The position numbers were made by a program, and so were the translations under genes. The notes below the pieces were generated by a model. That model was not told the DNA's origin. It did not search any database and saw only the letters and a program-made list of their open reading frames with translations. DNA of 64,000 bases, from NCBI RefSeq assembly GCF_900964775.1, contig NC_041813.1, positions 32,552,960 to 32,616,959 of the forward strand, in the 5' to 3' direction. This DNA comes from Scleropages formosus (taxonomy: Eukaryota; Chordata; Actinopteri; Osteoglossiformes; Osteoglossidae). Position 1 is the stretch's first letter, and every line of letters begins with the position of its first letter. Shown here in pieces: positions 46,746-58,872 of this stretch.

Positions 46746-49700
46746 CACCAGATTTTTTGAGAAGTGCCACAAGTTTCTGCTGGTCTGTTGTTGCCGATCT
46801 TAGTAGGAACCGATAGGGGGTGTCGAAGTGCTCTGTAGTGAATTGTGTGGTACATTTGAGTCGGTTTTTTTGGACATACTGTGCTGTTGTACACAGGAGG
46901 CCATGAATCTGACGAAATGCGCTGTGTTTTGTATCAGCGTCTGTGTGTTTGACTGGACTCAGACTGGATTCAGCAGCGCAGCCTGTCATACAACTCATAA
47001 AGTTGCTGACCATCCACTGGACTAGAGGACGGGCTTCATGGGCCAGAGGCCGGTGTCACCGCTCACTGAGCGGGAGTGGCCCGCATCTTTACTGCTCTCT
47101 CCAGCAGTCCTCTCACGGTGCAGCGTTTCCACATGCAGGAGAAAGATGCTGGAAGCATTTCAAGGTCTGTGGCTTTCGGACGGCATTGGTGCGCTAGTGA
47201 TGTGGATGCACGTCCTGCATCCAGGCTGGTCATCTCCGAACTACAGGGTCCATTGGGTGTGCGATGACATTCGGCAAAGAATACTTGTAGGAAGGAGAAG
47301 TGGGGTGTTTCACAGGCATGCGACTATGAGAGAGATATGTCATTACGGCTTACCTGCATACATCAAGCTAGGCAGCGTGACTTTGTGTGTTTCTCTTTGT
47401 AGTTCAGTGTGTACAGGAAAACAGTGGCTATTTATTTCAGCGTTGCTGTTCTTATGAAATGGTGCTTTCTTATGTAACATTAATGTTTGAAACAAGATGG
47501 TTGACCATAAATTGCTGAGTAAGTAAATACTTCTCAGGATGTTTTTTATGTACCGTTTGCTCAATGAAATGTCTTGTTTATCTCTACTTTTGTAGGTAGA
47601 TCTAGTTGGGATGTATGTTCACAGCTTTATGTAAGGGATTAAAATCTTTTTAATGTTCTGCTGTAAAATGATCTTATGAAAAATTAAAATATACATTTGT
47701 TTCTAAAAGACGTTGCGATAGTGTATGTGCTTCTCTTTACCCTGTAGCTGTTTCCCTGTCTCAGACCTAGGGCTGTCTTTTTGACCTCTCGACTTTTTTT
47801 CAGAGGGCCTCCGTCTTCATCCCCCTCCGCTGCCACGACCCACTTCCGCTCTGTTCTGCGGCAGATGATGGGTTAACTCCGCAGGCAAGTGGAGCAGCTT
47901 TTTTCATAATGAGGTCAACAGCAAATCAGAGTGGGAGATGAAGAGAGACAATTGGAGTATGTGAAAGACAAAAATACTGTCTCTCAATTCCCTTAACTTG
48001 AAGACTTGTGCATTTTGATCTGCGATATTTAGCCCCAGTGGGACCGACCCCTCGGGACACACAAACGTACACACGCACTGTGATCCAGACGCGAGGGTCT
48101 GCAGACTCGGCCTGCACTCAGCCAGCTATGAGGTTGGACGTTTGCTCCGCAGCTCTTGGGGGACCTGACAGGGTGTGCGCTACAGTACGTCCTACCAGCC
48201 CTAACTCTCCGTCACTAAAGGTACGGCAGAGAGCAGGGCATGGGAAGCTCTGCTCATCCTTCACATCTCAGGCGCCCTGGTGAACGGTGCAGAAGTCACA
48301 TACGTATCTTGCAATAACAACATCGTTCTCAAACGTGAATACAAATACTACCCCCTGTAACGGTTCAGCATCAGCCAAAGTTGGAACAAATATTTTTTGC
48401 AGGAATTTTATCTTCAGGCAAATGCCCTCAAAAGTCCAGTTGGAAAGCTATGCTAGAAATGTGGAGCAGGACACACGTTAGTGAAGTGCATTTCTTGTCC
48501 GTGTCTCGAGTCTCTGTTCCTTGGGTCATTTTCCATTCTTTTCTACAACAGACCTGAGACACAGCAGACGTCTTAGGAAAAAACATTGACTTAAAGTGGA
48601 GGAGTCTGAGTTTGGCGATGTTGGCATTAATACTAATATATATGGTTTCAGATTTTTTTGTTGGTTTTCTACCCATAAGGTTACTGTACAATGACAGCTG
48701 CACAAAGGACTTGTCCTGATGTCTCTCGTGTGTCCACGAATCGTCTCGGTGTTCAACGTAATGTTTCAGCACTGTTTGTTGTTCGTTTGCCGGTGCTGTG
48801 TTTGTCTGGCATTTATTTACAGCTTTGGGAGTAAGAATTTCATTGGGCAAATATGTACACGTGCACTTTTATGTACATATGACAATAAAGTTGACTTTCC
48901 ATCTTCTTATACGGAAAAAGATTCCTGCTCACCCACTCTAATTGTAGCTCCACAGCAGAGGTGTGCTGCCCGTTCACAGTGAAACAATCCCGGTAGGCCA
49001 CGAGGATGTGCAGTACGCCATTTTACCTGGTTTTCCACTTTGTTTGTGGTTGTGGGCGACTTATCATCCGTGCCCAGTAATCGCCGAAGTGTGTTAACGA
49101 GCCCCCGTTTTCCACAAAGTAAGTCGTATTTTACTCTGCTCTTTCCACATACACCATGTAACATGTTCCTGTGGAGGGAACCGGCATTACCGAGCTCATC
49201 GTCGAAACCTCGCTGGAATACTGTGCGTCACGTTGCGTGTCGCGTTCACCCCCCACATAGATGTAGGCCTACTGCATAATATGTTACATATCTGTACGTG
49301 CCATGGACACGTGCCTGTAATGAGAAGCTCGAGGTCGCATGCCCTCGTAGCGCGTTCATGTTCAATGTGCACAATGCGAGGCTTTGGAAGGGGAGCAACA
49401 GCGTACAGGACTTTCTTCGTCCTTCTCGCAATTACTGTAACCTCATTAACGAGTTGATTAATGACGGAAATGGTAGAACGGAAATTACATCCCTGAGGCT
49501 TTCGTTTCCGTCACCCAAGCCGTATTTCCCGTGTAGAGGCGCAACGGGAAAACGACCGCGTTCAAAGCAGTGCTGCGTGAGGCGGTACGGGTTGTGCGTT
49601 CGCGTGTTTGAAGCGCACTTTTCATTGACGTTTGCGACGCAAAACTTATGGTTTGTGTTTTTGTGCAACTTTGGTTTCCGTAAACCTTCGGAGATGTTCA

Positions 49701-49984
49701 GCAGCTCAGTCATGAATTCACTTTTGCCTCGTTTTGAAGTTGAGCGAAGTGTGTCGGAATGAATGCGAGGTAAAAGTAAGTGCCAGGGACAGTTCCCGGG
49801 AACTTAGACCGAAACCCTTATCTGACGCATCATATTTCACGGTGAAGCGGCCAACGTGGCCACCTGTTTACTTGCAGGGACCCGACAGCGTACACTTTGG
49901 CCGTAGGTGCGTGCGCAGCCCAAGGTTGTGCAAAGGCTCTCACTGAGTGAGATGAAGCTGTACGCGACACTAAACGTACAAACA

Positions 49985-50275
49985 TACAGGACTGTGGAGT
50001 TCGCATGTTCTCCCCATGTCTGCGTGGGTTTCCTCCAGGTGCTCTGGTTTCCTCCCATAGTCCGAAGACCTGCTGTTCAGGTTCCCCCGCAGCGTGTGAG
50101 TGACAGAGAGAGTGTGTGCGTGTTCCACTGATGTACGCGTGAGTGACCCGGTGTAAGTAGTGTATCTAGCAGTGTAAGTCACCGTGGTGAATATGGTGTG
50201 TGGGCTCATAACGCGACATAGAGTTCATTGGAAGTCCCTTTGGAGGAAAGCATCTGATAAATAAATAGATGTAAA
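49985..50275 (+). mobile_element. SINE core fragment followed by degenerate L2-type tail
   Basis: GTGGAGTTCGCATGTTCTCC (49995 on) and GTGGGTTTCCTCCAGGTGCT mark the core. A degraded tail, CATCTGATAAATAAATAGAT near 50249, resembles the LINE/SINE tail seen at 36241-36290. Confidence 0.55.
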
Positions 50276-50859
50276 TGTACTAAACATACAGGACTGCACA
50301 TTATCAGAGCAGCGTCAACCACTTGAGCGAAGCTACTGGCACATTCGGCTACATTCGGAGGCCTGTCTGAATGCGGATGGAAGCCATCCCTGGTTTGGCT
50401 CGTCCTTCGCCTGTCCTTTGGCACGCGGTCGGGGTCGCGGTGCAGGTGAGCGCAGGTATCGGCGGTCTCCGCGTCGGAACGCAGCCTGCGTGTGTCTCTT
50501 TCTCTCCATTGTCCTCTGGCAAAATGAGGCCTGTCTGTGGAACGCTGGGTCCGCTATTTTACGTTCTTCCACTTTTGGTGACGTTGCGCTAAATGGAGTC
50601 CACGCGCTTCTTAACGTCACGTTTGCGTGTGGGTTTCATCACGGATTTGTTGCACGTGCCACGTGAAATGGTGATAATAAACGATAAAATACAAGCCCGT
50701 GGTTGAAATTGCGCCAGCTGTGTCTTGTTGCGTCTGCCTCTTGATGCAGTTATTGAAGGAGACGCTTCTGCATTTTGTGCCCGAAACACACTGCTGGACA
50801 ATATGTGTTCTCCTCGCCGTGCCGCGCCGTCACAAGTGGGGAACGTCAAAGAGGAACGT

Positions 50860-51060
50860 GTGAGGATGGGGAGAAGGAGAGGGAGGGCAGCGGCGCTAAG
50901 AATGGAAGAGAAGAGAAGAGAAGAGAAGGAAGCAGCCAACCAGCGGACAGAGAGAACGACAGCCGCTTGAATGTGCTGCTGTGAAGAATGAGGTGGCGGG
51001 GAGGGGAGGGGAAGGGAAGGGAGGGGAAATGAGGGAGAGCGAGCGAGTGAGCGAGTGAGC
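50860..51060. repeat. Purine-rich tract (GA/GGGA repeats)
   Basis: Runs of AGAAG repeats (50905-50935) and GGGGA/GGGAA repeats (50997-51035) make long stretches almost purely purine on the plus strand. Confidence 0.8.
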
Positions 51061-51340
51061 AGAGCTCATGGTCACACCAGAGGAAAGAGAACTGTTACTA
51101 CTGCTCTTACTGTGAGACGGGAGCAGCGATACACACTGACATGCACGGACTCACACCTAAACGTGTAAATCCTCCTTGTGCTCTTCTTACGGTATCTTTT
51201 TGTTTTTTTTTTTTCCTTCTCCATCTTCTTCTCTCTCACTTCTGTTTTGTCTCCCTCTCCCTCACTCATTCTTGCAACTGGCAGCTGCTGGACATTCCTT
51301 CCTTGACTCCCTGATCTGTCTCTCTCTTCTTCTTTGCAGA

Positions 51341-51394
51341 AAGGAGGATTCTGAAAACGGAGGAGAGGAAAGAAGGAGAGCAGCGCTGCACACA
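51341..51394 (+). other. Possible noncoding exon, perhaps of the shank1 leader
   Basis: A strong acceptor (polypyrimidine run, then TTGCAG at 51335-51340) is followed 54 bases later by a good donor (CACA then GTAAGAG). No coding family is recognised. Assignment to shank1 rests only on position and strand. Confidence 0.25.
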
Positions 51395-54300
51395 GTAAGA
51401 GAAGAAGCCTTCCTCCTTTGTGTGTCTGCAAGAGCGCCGATGAGGGACGCGTCGACGCGTGGATGGGTATGCACGGAGAGAAGGATGGAGAGGGATAATG
51501 GGGAGCTGGAGGAGAGCGGGGACAGGGGTGGCTTTGGGGAGAGTCCGAGCGCCGGGGGGCATCGGCTGAGGGGAGACGGAGGTGCTCGAGTTGCAGCGTT
51601 TAGCTGCGTGTGTCTCGTGCGCAGCAGCAGAGTGCATGGTGAGCGTGCTTTGTTGGAACGAGAGGCACGCGTGTCGGTGGAACGACGGCCGGGAGACGAG
51701 GCAGAGGAACAGAGGGGGAAGAAAGTGGAGTGTATCCATAGCGTGGCGAGGGAAGTGGTGCGGCATGGGGCTTGAGAGAAGCAAGGGTTAATGGGAGAAG
51801 GAGGACGAAGGCAGGCGGTGGATAGGATTGGTGGGCTGGTGTGTGTATGCGTGTCTGTATGTGCCATTGAACAGCGTGCAGTCTGACACACGGATTTTAA
51901 ATTAAAGGGACCTTGAGCTCAACGTTGTTGCGTTCCCAGCCGCAAGCGCCAACACGTACGTGGACGTCACACACGTGCATGAAACATGGGCACTGTGATA
52001 CAATGGATATGCTCTGTCTCTTTCTTTCTTTCTTTTTCTCTCTCATACACACACACACACACACACACACACAGGACCATGTACTGCATGGATGTATGAT
52101 TGCTGCACAGATTTCGCCTGCGACTGGCATGGCTTCCACTGAGACGTGGACAGGGGAACTCCCACGCAAGTGTTTTTCTGAAAAGACTCAGACACTGAAC
52201 GTTTCGCATGCTGGAGGACGCAGGCGCTCGGGCGCTCCCACTGCTCCTGCACAAACAGTGTGGTACATCTGTGAGGGAATCTGGCTAAATGGGAAGAGGA
52301 GAAGAGCAGAAGAGCACTTGCTCGGGTTTATCTTAGGCTACCCGAAAGGCATCAACTTCCATCTGGCTCAGCTATTAGCTCCGCCTCCTTACGTGAAGCG
52401 CGTAGTCCGTCACGGCTCCTTGGGCCTCACCTTGGGGATCAGACACGGCGTCTCTATGAAGCCACGGCCATCACAACAAGTTTCCTCTGCGGTAACTCTT
52501 CTGACACCTCCTGCTTCCTGTGCAGAGGAGGACGAGGATGAGATGAAGGTAGTCTGTCTCTTGGGGCTGCAAGGTGGAGCCCGCGGAAGGAGGTGCTCTC
52601 TGAATGGGCTGCACGGAGGGCAGATGCAGCGAGGCGCCCGCGGTTGCATCACGACGACGTGTTTGTAGGTGGGTCGCCTTAGAACGACTCGAGGCGGGCG
52701 ACTAGCAGAGGGCTGCACATCAGCGGAGAATGTGTGAAACGCAAATGAGGAAAGCGAAAGGTGAATATGGTGAGCAGGAAAGCCTGCCTTACGCAGATGA
52801 CCCGGAAGCTGTCGTGCACGCCGGCAGTTGAGAGAAGAGGGCCGGCAGGAAGCGCATCATGAGCGAATGAGCGAACAATTGGGCAGAGTGGCCGCTCGCA
52901 GGGAAACGAGGCGCCGGTGGCGCCGCTTCTTCGAAGGACAGGGAGCAGTGCTGGAGCCCCCTGGAGTCGGCCAACAGGTTCTCCTCCTGTCCTCCTAGCT
53001 CCTGTCCAGCCATCCATCGCTGAAGCGCCGTTGCCAGCAGGCTGACGTTTTGCAGCGCCCGACACGCGCCTTCTCCTCGGGTCGAGCCATCAGGAAGGCG
53101 GTCCTTCCAGCAGCCAGGGCGCAAACGCTCCGTGAACTCTGCCGACTCGCTGCGTTGTTCTTCCGCGGCGAGACGCACTGGGGGTGTAATGCAAAATACG
53201 ATGTTTCGCGTAACGAGTGAATTTGGACACATTTTGACAAATGGATTCCTTCCGTGCTACAAACAAACGCTCATTATGGGCGATGACATTACTGCCAGAC
53301 CTGGGCTGAGTGTAAGCGCCCGCCCGCGTTGTTCTGCTTGAATTAGCCCTGTTGGGAGCTGCGTTTCAGCACCGCGTTAACCACGTGCGTTGCGCGCACT
53401 CCACGCTTGAGCTCGCGTACGCATTCATTTGAGCGTATCCCTCTGCGTTTCCTTGCTGCCGCTCGGCAGTGCCACGAGTGCCGCTGGTGCCGGTAGCGTG
53501 AGTGGCCTTTGCTCTCTGCTTGACACGCTGGCCGGCCGGAGCGGGCGGCTCTCCTTCGGCGCTTGCTCCGCTGGCCGAACCCGTCCGCGTCACACGCGAG
53601 TCCTTGACCCCTGCTCCCCGTCCTCACCGCTTCCCCGCCTGAGGTGAACGACTGATCTGGGCCATGGCGTCTCCCCTGTGCTCTGGCCTACTTCAGTAAT
53701 CTCCTTGTCTTCCTCTGCCTCCCTGCTTTCACGCATCCTCCCTTTGCCTTGTTCCACCTCTCGCTTTATCTGCTTTTTCCCTCTTCATTTTAGGCACGTC
53801 CCTTTCCTCTCTGCCTCTGTCTGCTGGTCCTCCATCACTCCGCCTGTCTGCTCGCCCCACTCTCGCTCGCTCTCTTTAACGGTGCTCTCGTCTGCCGATG
53901 TAACGGGGACCTCCGCAGATTCCCGCCGTTCCCAGACGAGATGCGCTTCGGCCTGGAGAGGAATGTCCACCCTGGCACTCGTCTCGGGTGCCTTTGCTCC
54001 CTGCTGTAGCTGTCTTGAGTCTCCCGTGTAGCTGTGGGGCCGGACGGCGGTCCCATAGAATTGCCTTGACCCGTCTATTCGTCCATGTGGGATTCTTTCG
54101 AGCGATGACAGGATTTTGGTGTCAGCACGCAAAGCCTCTTCCTGTATCGGTGTGAGGGTGGCAGAGTTTGTTTTACGGCTGCAGCGACGCTCCTTTGGCG
54201 CTTCCGATTGCCATCCCCTTGTCTCTACGCACGTGGTGCGCCCGCAACGGTCACAGCAATTGAACGACGACTTGCGCTGCTTTTTTGTCACGCCGCGCGG

Positions 54301-54856
54301 GCCGGACCAGCGGGGATTTAATTCATCCTAATTGTTCCTTTGAGGGGCCGCGATGTGGCGTTTCTCTGCCGTCAGCGATCGGAACTGACTCCGCAAAGAG
54401 GCTATTTTTAGAAGCAGATGCTTTATGAAAGCAGTGGCCCGGGGTGGCGCTTGCATCAGAGCGTACGGGTGCTGGCGCGTCGGAGCCGAGCAGCGGACGC
54501 TTTTGTGAATCAGGCGTGGCTCCTAGAGGACGAGTGTGAGCTCATCTCGTGCTAAGAGAAGGGAAAGGAGCTTGCACTTGCCCCGTCGCACCGCACCCGT
54601 ACTGCGTTTGCACTGCATGTCAAAGCAGTCCGTGCCCGCTCGCTCTCGACGGACTCTGCCAACGGGGCATGCCCAGGACAGGGCCTTCTGTCCTCCTCTT
54701 GGAAACTGCGCGTTACCTCTGTTTCTCGGCACGAACCACATCCCACGTTTAGCCGAAGGAACGGCGAGTAGTTAACAGCGCGAGTCACTCCACTCATTGT
54801 TAGTATAATAAAAATGGTTATTGTCGAAGGCACTTCTACATGTATTTCACCACAAT

Positions 54857-55089
54857 GTTTGAGCCTAGGGGTGTGGTGGCGCAGTGGGTTGGACCACAGT
54901 CCTGCTCTCCAGTGGGTCTGGGGTTCGAATCCCGCTTGGGGTGCCTTGCGGCAGACTGGCGTCCCGTCCTGGGTGTGTCCCCTCCCCCTCTGGCCTTACG
55001 CCCTGTGTTACCGGGTTGGCTCTGGTTCCCCCGTGACCCTGTATGGGACAAGCGGTTCTGAAAATGTGTGTGTGTGTGTTTGAGCCTAG
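54857..55089 (+). mobile_element. tRNA-derived SINE (family A) with 12-bp target-site duplication
   Basis: The element (54869-55077) has an A box TGGCGCAGTGGG and B box GGTTCGAATCCC, a body with GACTGGCGTCCCGTCCTGGG and GGGACAAGCGG, and a 3' tail of AAAATGTGTGTG. The direct repeat GTTTGAGCCTAG flanks it at 54857-54868 and 55078-55089. It is the best-preserved of the three copies. Confidence 0.92.
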
Positions 55090-58000
55090 TCCTGGTCTCC
55101 CTTGACAGTGACAGTTCCAGGAAATGCACCAGTGAATAAAAAGTCACCGTATGATTTTAACCCATTTTGAATCCGGAGGTCAAACTTGCGCGAGAGCTTT
55201 ATTACAGTTATCGTCTGCCGTAGTACCATCATCGCATTGATAACGGCACAACTTTGTGAGTCGTTTCCCCTGTGTGTTCGCTGCAGTACAAGAGCAGAAG
55301 GCGTGCAGTGACCTGGTGCCAGCTTACTTTGGGTGGGAGGTGGCGGTGCGCTTGGGTGTCACTGAGTTGGTGAATCTCCTCTTTGCAGGACCCCCACGGG
55401 CTGGTATCTTTGCAGTGCTCCTCTTGACGCGTCTCCTTATACCTTTCCTCCGCGCGTGCCGCCGAGGTCTGCACGGTGATACTTTTCTCAAACACGCTGT
55501 CCAGTGTGGGGGTTTCCAGCAATCGGTGTGTGCAGCAACAGACATGATGAGCGGGTGTTGGGTGAAACACACAAAGGCATAAAGGCGTACACCAAGGGGT
55601 TGAAAACTGGCAGGAGGTGAATGCGTCCAGCACCTTCGCGAGTAGCACGTGGCCTCCGGGGTCGGCTTCCCAGGGGACTGGGACTTCGTGCCGATGTTCG
55701 TGGCTGACATCGTAAGGCGGCGAGCCTGTGTGCCTCCCTCAGCCCCTCTCTGTGCTGCTGAAGTTTCGCATCTTCACTGCCCACTACCGGTAGCTCGGGA
55801 GAAGGTTTGATGACCTGATTGCTGACCGCTGCCGCCGGCAGCCGATGGGAATTTATGCCGAAAACAGAGGGTAGGTGAGGGAGACTGGGAAGCGAGCTCC
55901 CTCGTAAGTGGAGCTGGGAGGGGGTTGTTAAAAACAAGGCTATCCGTGTGAAAGAGGAACTGCGATGTGTGCTGCTCCCCTCTCCGCAGACCCAATTTTT
56001 TGTGCCGCTTGCGGGCGTCACTCTCTGGGGGTTCGTGTGGCCCTTGAAGCGAAGGAGCGATGAACGCATTCGTCAGACAGCTGTTGAAGCGTTACGTGTG
56101 CTGCGAAAGCCTCATTCTTTGCGTCGCTTTCTCTGAGACGTCACTCTTGAGGGCGGCCGCGTGTCTCGACAGAGCGGCGTAGGCCATCGGCAACAGACTG
56201 CTCCCGATTCCTCATTGAACCGCTTGGGTCCTTTGATCGGTGACGAACAGGGTGCCGGTCTGACCCTGGGCTCTGTTACTCGCTGCTGTATTTATGGAAA
56301 CAAGAGATGAATGGTTTGCGCCCTTGGAACCACCCACAGTGCCTCGAACAGGGATCTCTCTCATGTTCACCACAAACAGTTCCCACGCAACAGCAAGGGT
56401 TCGACCAGCAAGTGAGTCGACTTGTGGGTGAGGAGAAGGAAGGCATGTCAAGGTGGGAAGGTGGGTGGTGGCAGGGGGTGGGGTGGATGACTCTGAACGG
56501 CAATGGAGATATGTTCACGGTGCAGGGAGCCTTGTTGACCGAATAACGTCGAAGCGTTTACGTCATTTAGCTCATCACTTAACGCTTTCCTCGAAGCTGC
56601 TAGATACACCCGTAAAGGTGAACGAGTACCGCTGGTAACAGACGGGAAGCAAGAGCCCCGACTCGTCCTCGTCCTCCTCCTCCTCCTCCTCCTCCTTCGG
56701 AGGGTTCACACGCACCCAGAACAAGTCCCGACTGCATCTTCTGAGTTGGTCTTTTCTCAACTAGCTCTGTTTTTTGAGGTCTTTTCCCTTCTCGAGGAAA
56801 AAAGAGTAACCCTTGTCTTCCACAGGAAGACACCTGACAACTTCTGTCAGATTAAAGATCTCGAGACCAATACTAGAAGAGAGAAATGTCAAAATTGTGG
56901 GTCCCATTGTGGGTTTATGTGGCCATCTTAACGATGGGGGTGGATGATCCTTAACAGCAATGCAGATGTGTTCAAAGTGCAAGGGGCCATGTGGGGCAAC
57001 TCCTCTGGCAGCACACACACGCTCTGTGTGTGGAGAGAAAGCCATGGACTTGGAAGAAAACGACAACTGAAAAACCGACTCAAGTTTCACCCTTACCGAC
57101 CAAGACGGAAACGACCTCTCCTTTCTACCGTCCTCTGGTGACCTGGTGCATTTGTGCACGTACAGGACTCGTGTCAGAGCTGAGAGACAGGCAGTTTGTC
57201 CATCTGGCTCCATTTGGCATGCTCCTTTTCAAATAAAGGGCGGGCGGTGAACACGGTGGGAGAAATATGAACGAGAGAACGAGAGGGCCGTGTGTGAAGC
57301 GACCGGTGCCGCTACGTGTAACTCCCTTGAGTCCAGCAGTCAAATGAGCAGCACTCGAGAGGGAAACCTAAATTGTTACTGAAAAGTGGGCATAACGTTG
57401 GAAAGCATCTCGCCGTAAAGGAGAGGAGCGCAAACAGCCGGCGGCACTTTTGCCCAATCCAGGTGCCGTTGCAGGCTCCCAGAGAAGGTTGTCTTTTCGC
57501 TCTCCGGGCTGCTGACGGTTGCTAGCATGACAGCTTCTTCTAGTGATGGGCTCACGGGCCGGGGCAGTCCGTGCACGCGCAGGAGAGCTACGCATCTTGC
57601 GATCGCGGAGCCTGATCGCGCAACGTGAGCGTGGCGGTCACAGCCGTGTTCGCGGCAGTGCCGCTGGCGTAGCTCCTGCGCGTCTCGTTCTTCCTTCTTC
57701 TTGTTAATTGCTTTGGCCAACTTCTTTTCTTGTACCGCGGCAGCAAACCTCCTGGAGTTCTTGAAATCGAGAGAGCGAGAGGAGGATGACGGTGAAAGAG
57801 AGGGAGAGACGGATGAAGAGAGACGGGGCCGTCGGAGGGTACGACGTGGAAGGAGGAGTGTGCTGGGAGCCAGAGGAAGGGATATTTGTGACGAGGGACT
57901 CGGAGGAAGAGTAGAAGTGAAAGGGAGCGAAGAGACGCAGGTGTGAAAGCACGAGGAAGGCTTAGAGAGGAGAAGAGCGACCGCTCTGATATCCGACTGC

Positions 58001-58654
58001 GCCGATCAACCTACGTAGCGCAGACAGAGACGATAAAACTCGCCTCCCCTCTCCCCTCTGTCCTTAAGACGTGTAGTACGTTGCTTCTGTGTCATTCTGG
58101 GTGATGGTAATTGGTAAGAATTTAGTATACATTACAGAAATGCTTGTGGAGGTTCAGCCTGAGTAACAGGAAAGTGAAAATTAAAACCCTTCTGTACTGC
58201 AGCGTTTTCAGGGTCTCCTCAGCCTGTCGATGATCTGTGGCAGGAACACTGAAGGGACGCAAATGGCTCTGCGTTTCCCCGGGTGTCACGCGGCTCCGGT
58301 CCTCTGGCTCGTTGCTCGCGGTGACACGGACCGGGTCGTGTGAGTTCAGGCCTCCGCCGAAGTCTGCAGCCCTTGTGATGTGGACGGTCGGATTCGGATG
58401 GTTCCGCGCACACCGTGCGGGAGTCGTATGCTGGCGTGCGCCAGAGATACGTGCGAGTCGCGCGGTTCACGGGCACCTCTCCCTCCGTTTTTTTACGTTT
58501 AAAACGCGTGACTTCCGTGACAGGACCGAGGATGCGCGTCCTTCGGAATGCATCCTGCAGAAGTCTTTACGGTTGTGTCTTTCACCAAGAGCCGTAAGAT
58601 GCCAAGCGTGACATATTGTAAAAAGTGGAAAAAAAAGAAACAGTAGCTGCTGCA

Positions 58655-58872
58655 TGGGGGCGCGGGGGCGCGGCAGCGCGGCGGGTTGTCCGGGTCACGC
58701 TCTCTGGTGGGTCTGGGGTTCGAGTCCTGCTCGGCGTGCCTTGGGGCGGACTGGCGTCTCGTCCGGGGCGTGTCCCCTCCCCCTCCAGCCTTGCGCCCTG
58801 TGTTGCCGGGTTAGGCTCCGGTTCACCGCGACCCCGCTCGGGACAAGCGGTCTCAGCCAGCGTGTGCGTCTG
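58655..58872 (+). mobile_element. tRNA-derived SINE (family A)
   Basis: The copy carries B box GGTTCGAGTCC, then GGACTGGCGTCTCGTCC, GTGTCCCCTCCCCCTCCAGC and GGGACAAGCGG in the same order as at 54869. The head is diverged (GGGGGCGCGGCAGCGCGGCG), and no target-site duplication was found. Confidence 0.85.

Noticed and set aside
48840-48900. Retroposon-like tail ATGACAATAAAGTTGACTT
   Set aside because: It resembles common fish LINE tails, but no body or target-site duplication was found, so it is not listed as an element.
51176-51891. Several 100-200-residue open frames on both strands
   Set aside because: They fall in purine/pyrimidine-biased sequence that lacks stops by composition; no conserved block was seen.
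55256-55582. Plus-strand frame of 108 residues with a hydrophobic middle
   Set aside because: No family is recognised, it lies opposite another open frame, and no splice or promoter context supports it.
55488-56069. Minus-strand frame with LLPVFNPLVYAFMPL, resembling transmembrane segment 7 of a G-protein-coupled receptor
   Set aside because: Only one short match was seen; the rest of the frame has no receptor-like segments, so it is more likely chance or an unrecognisable relic.
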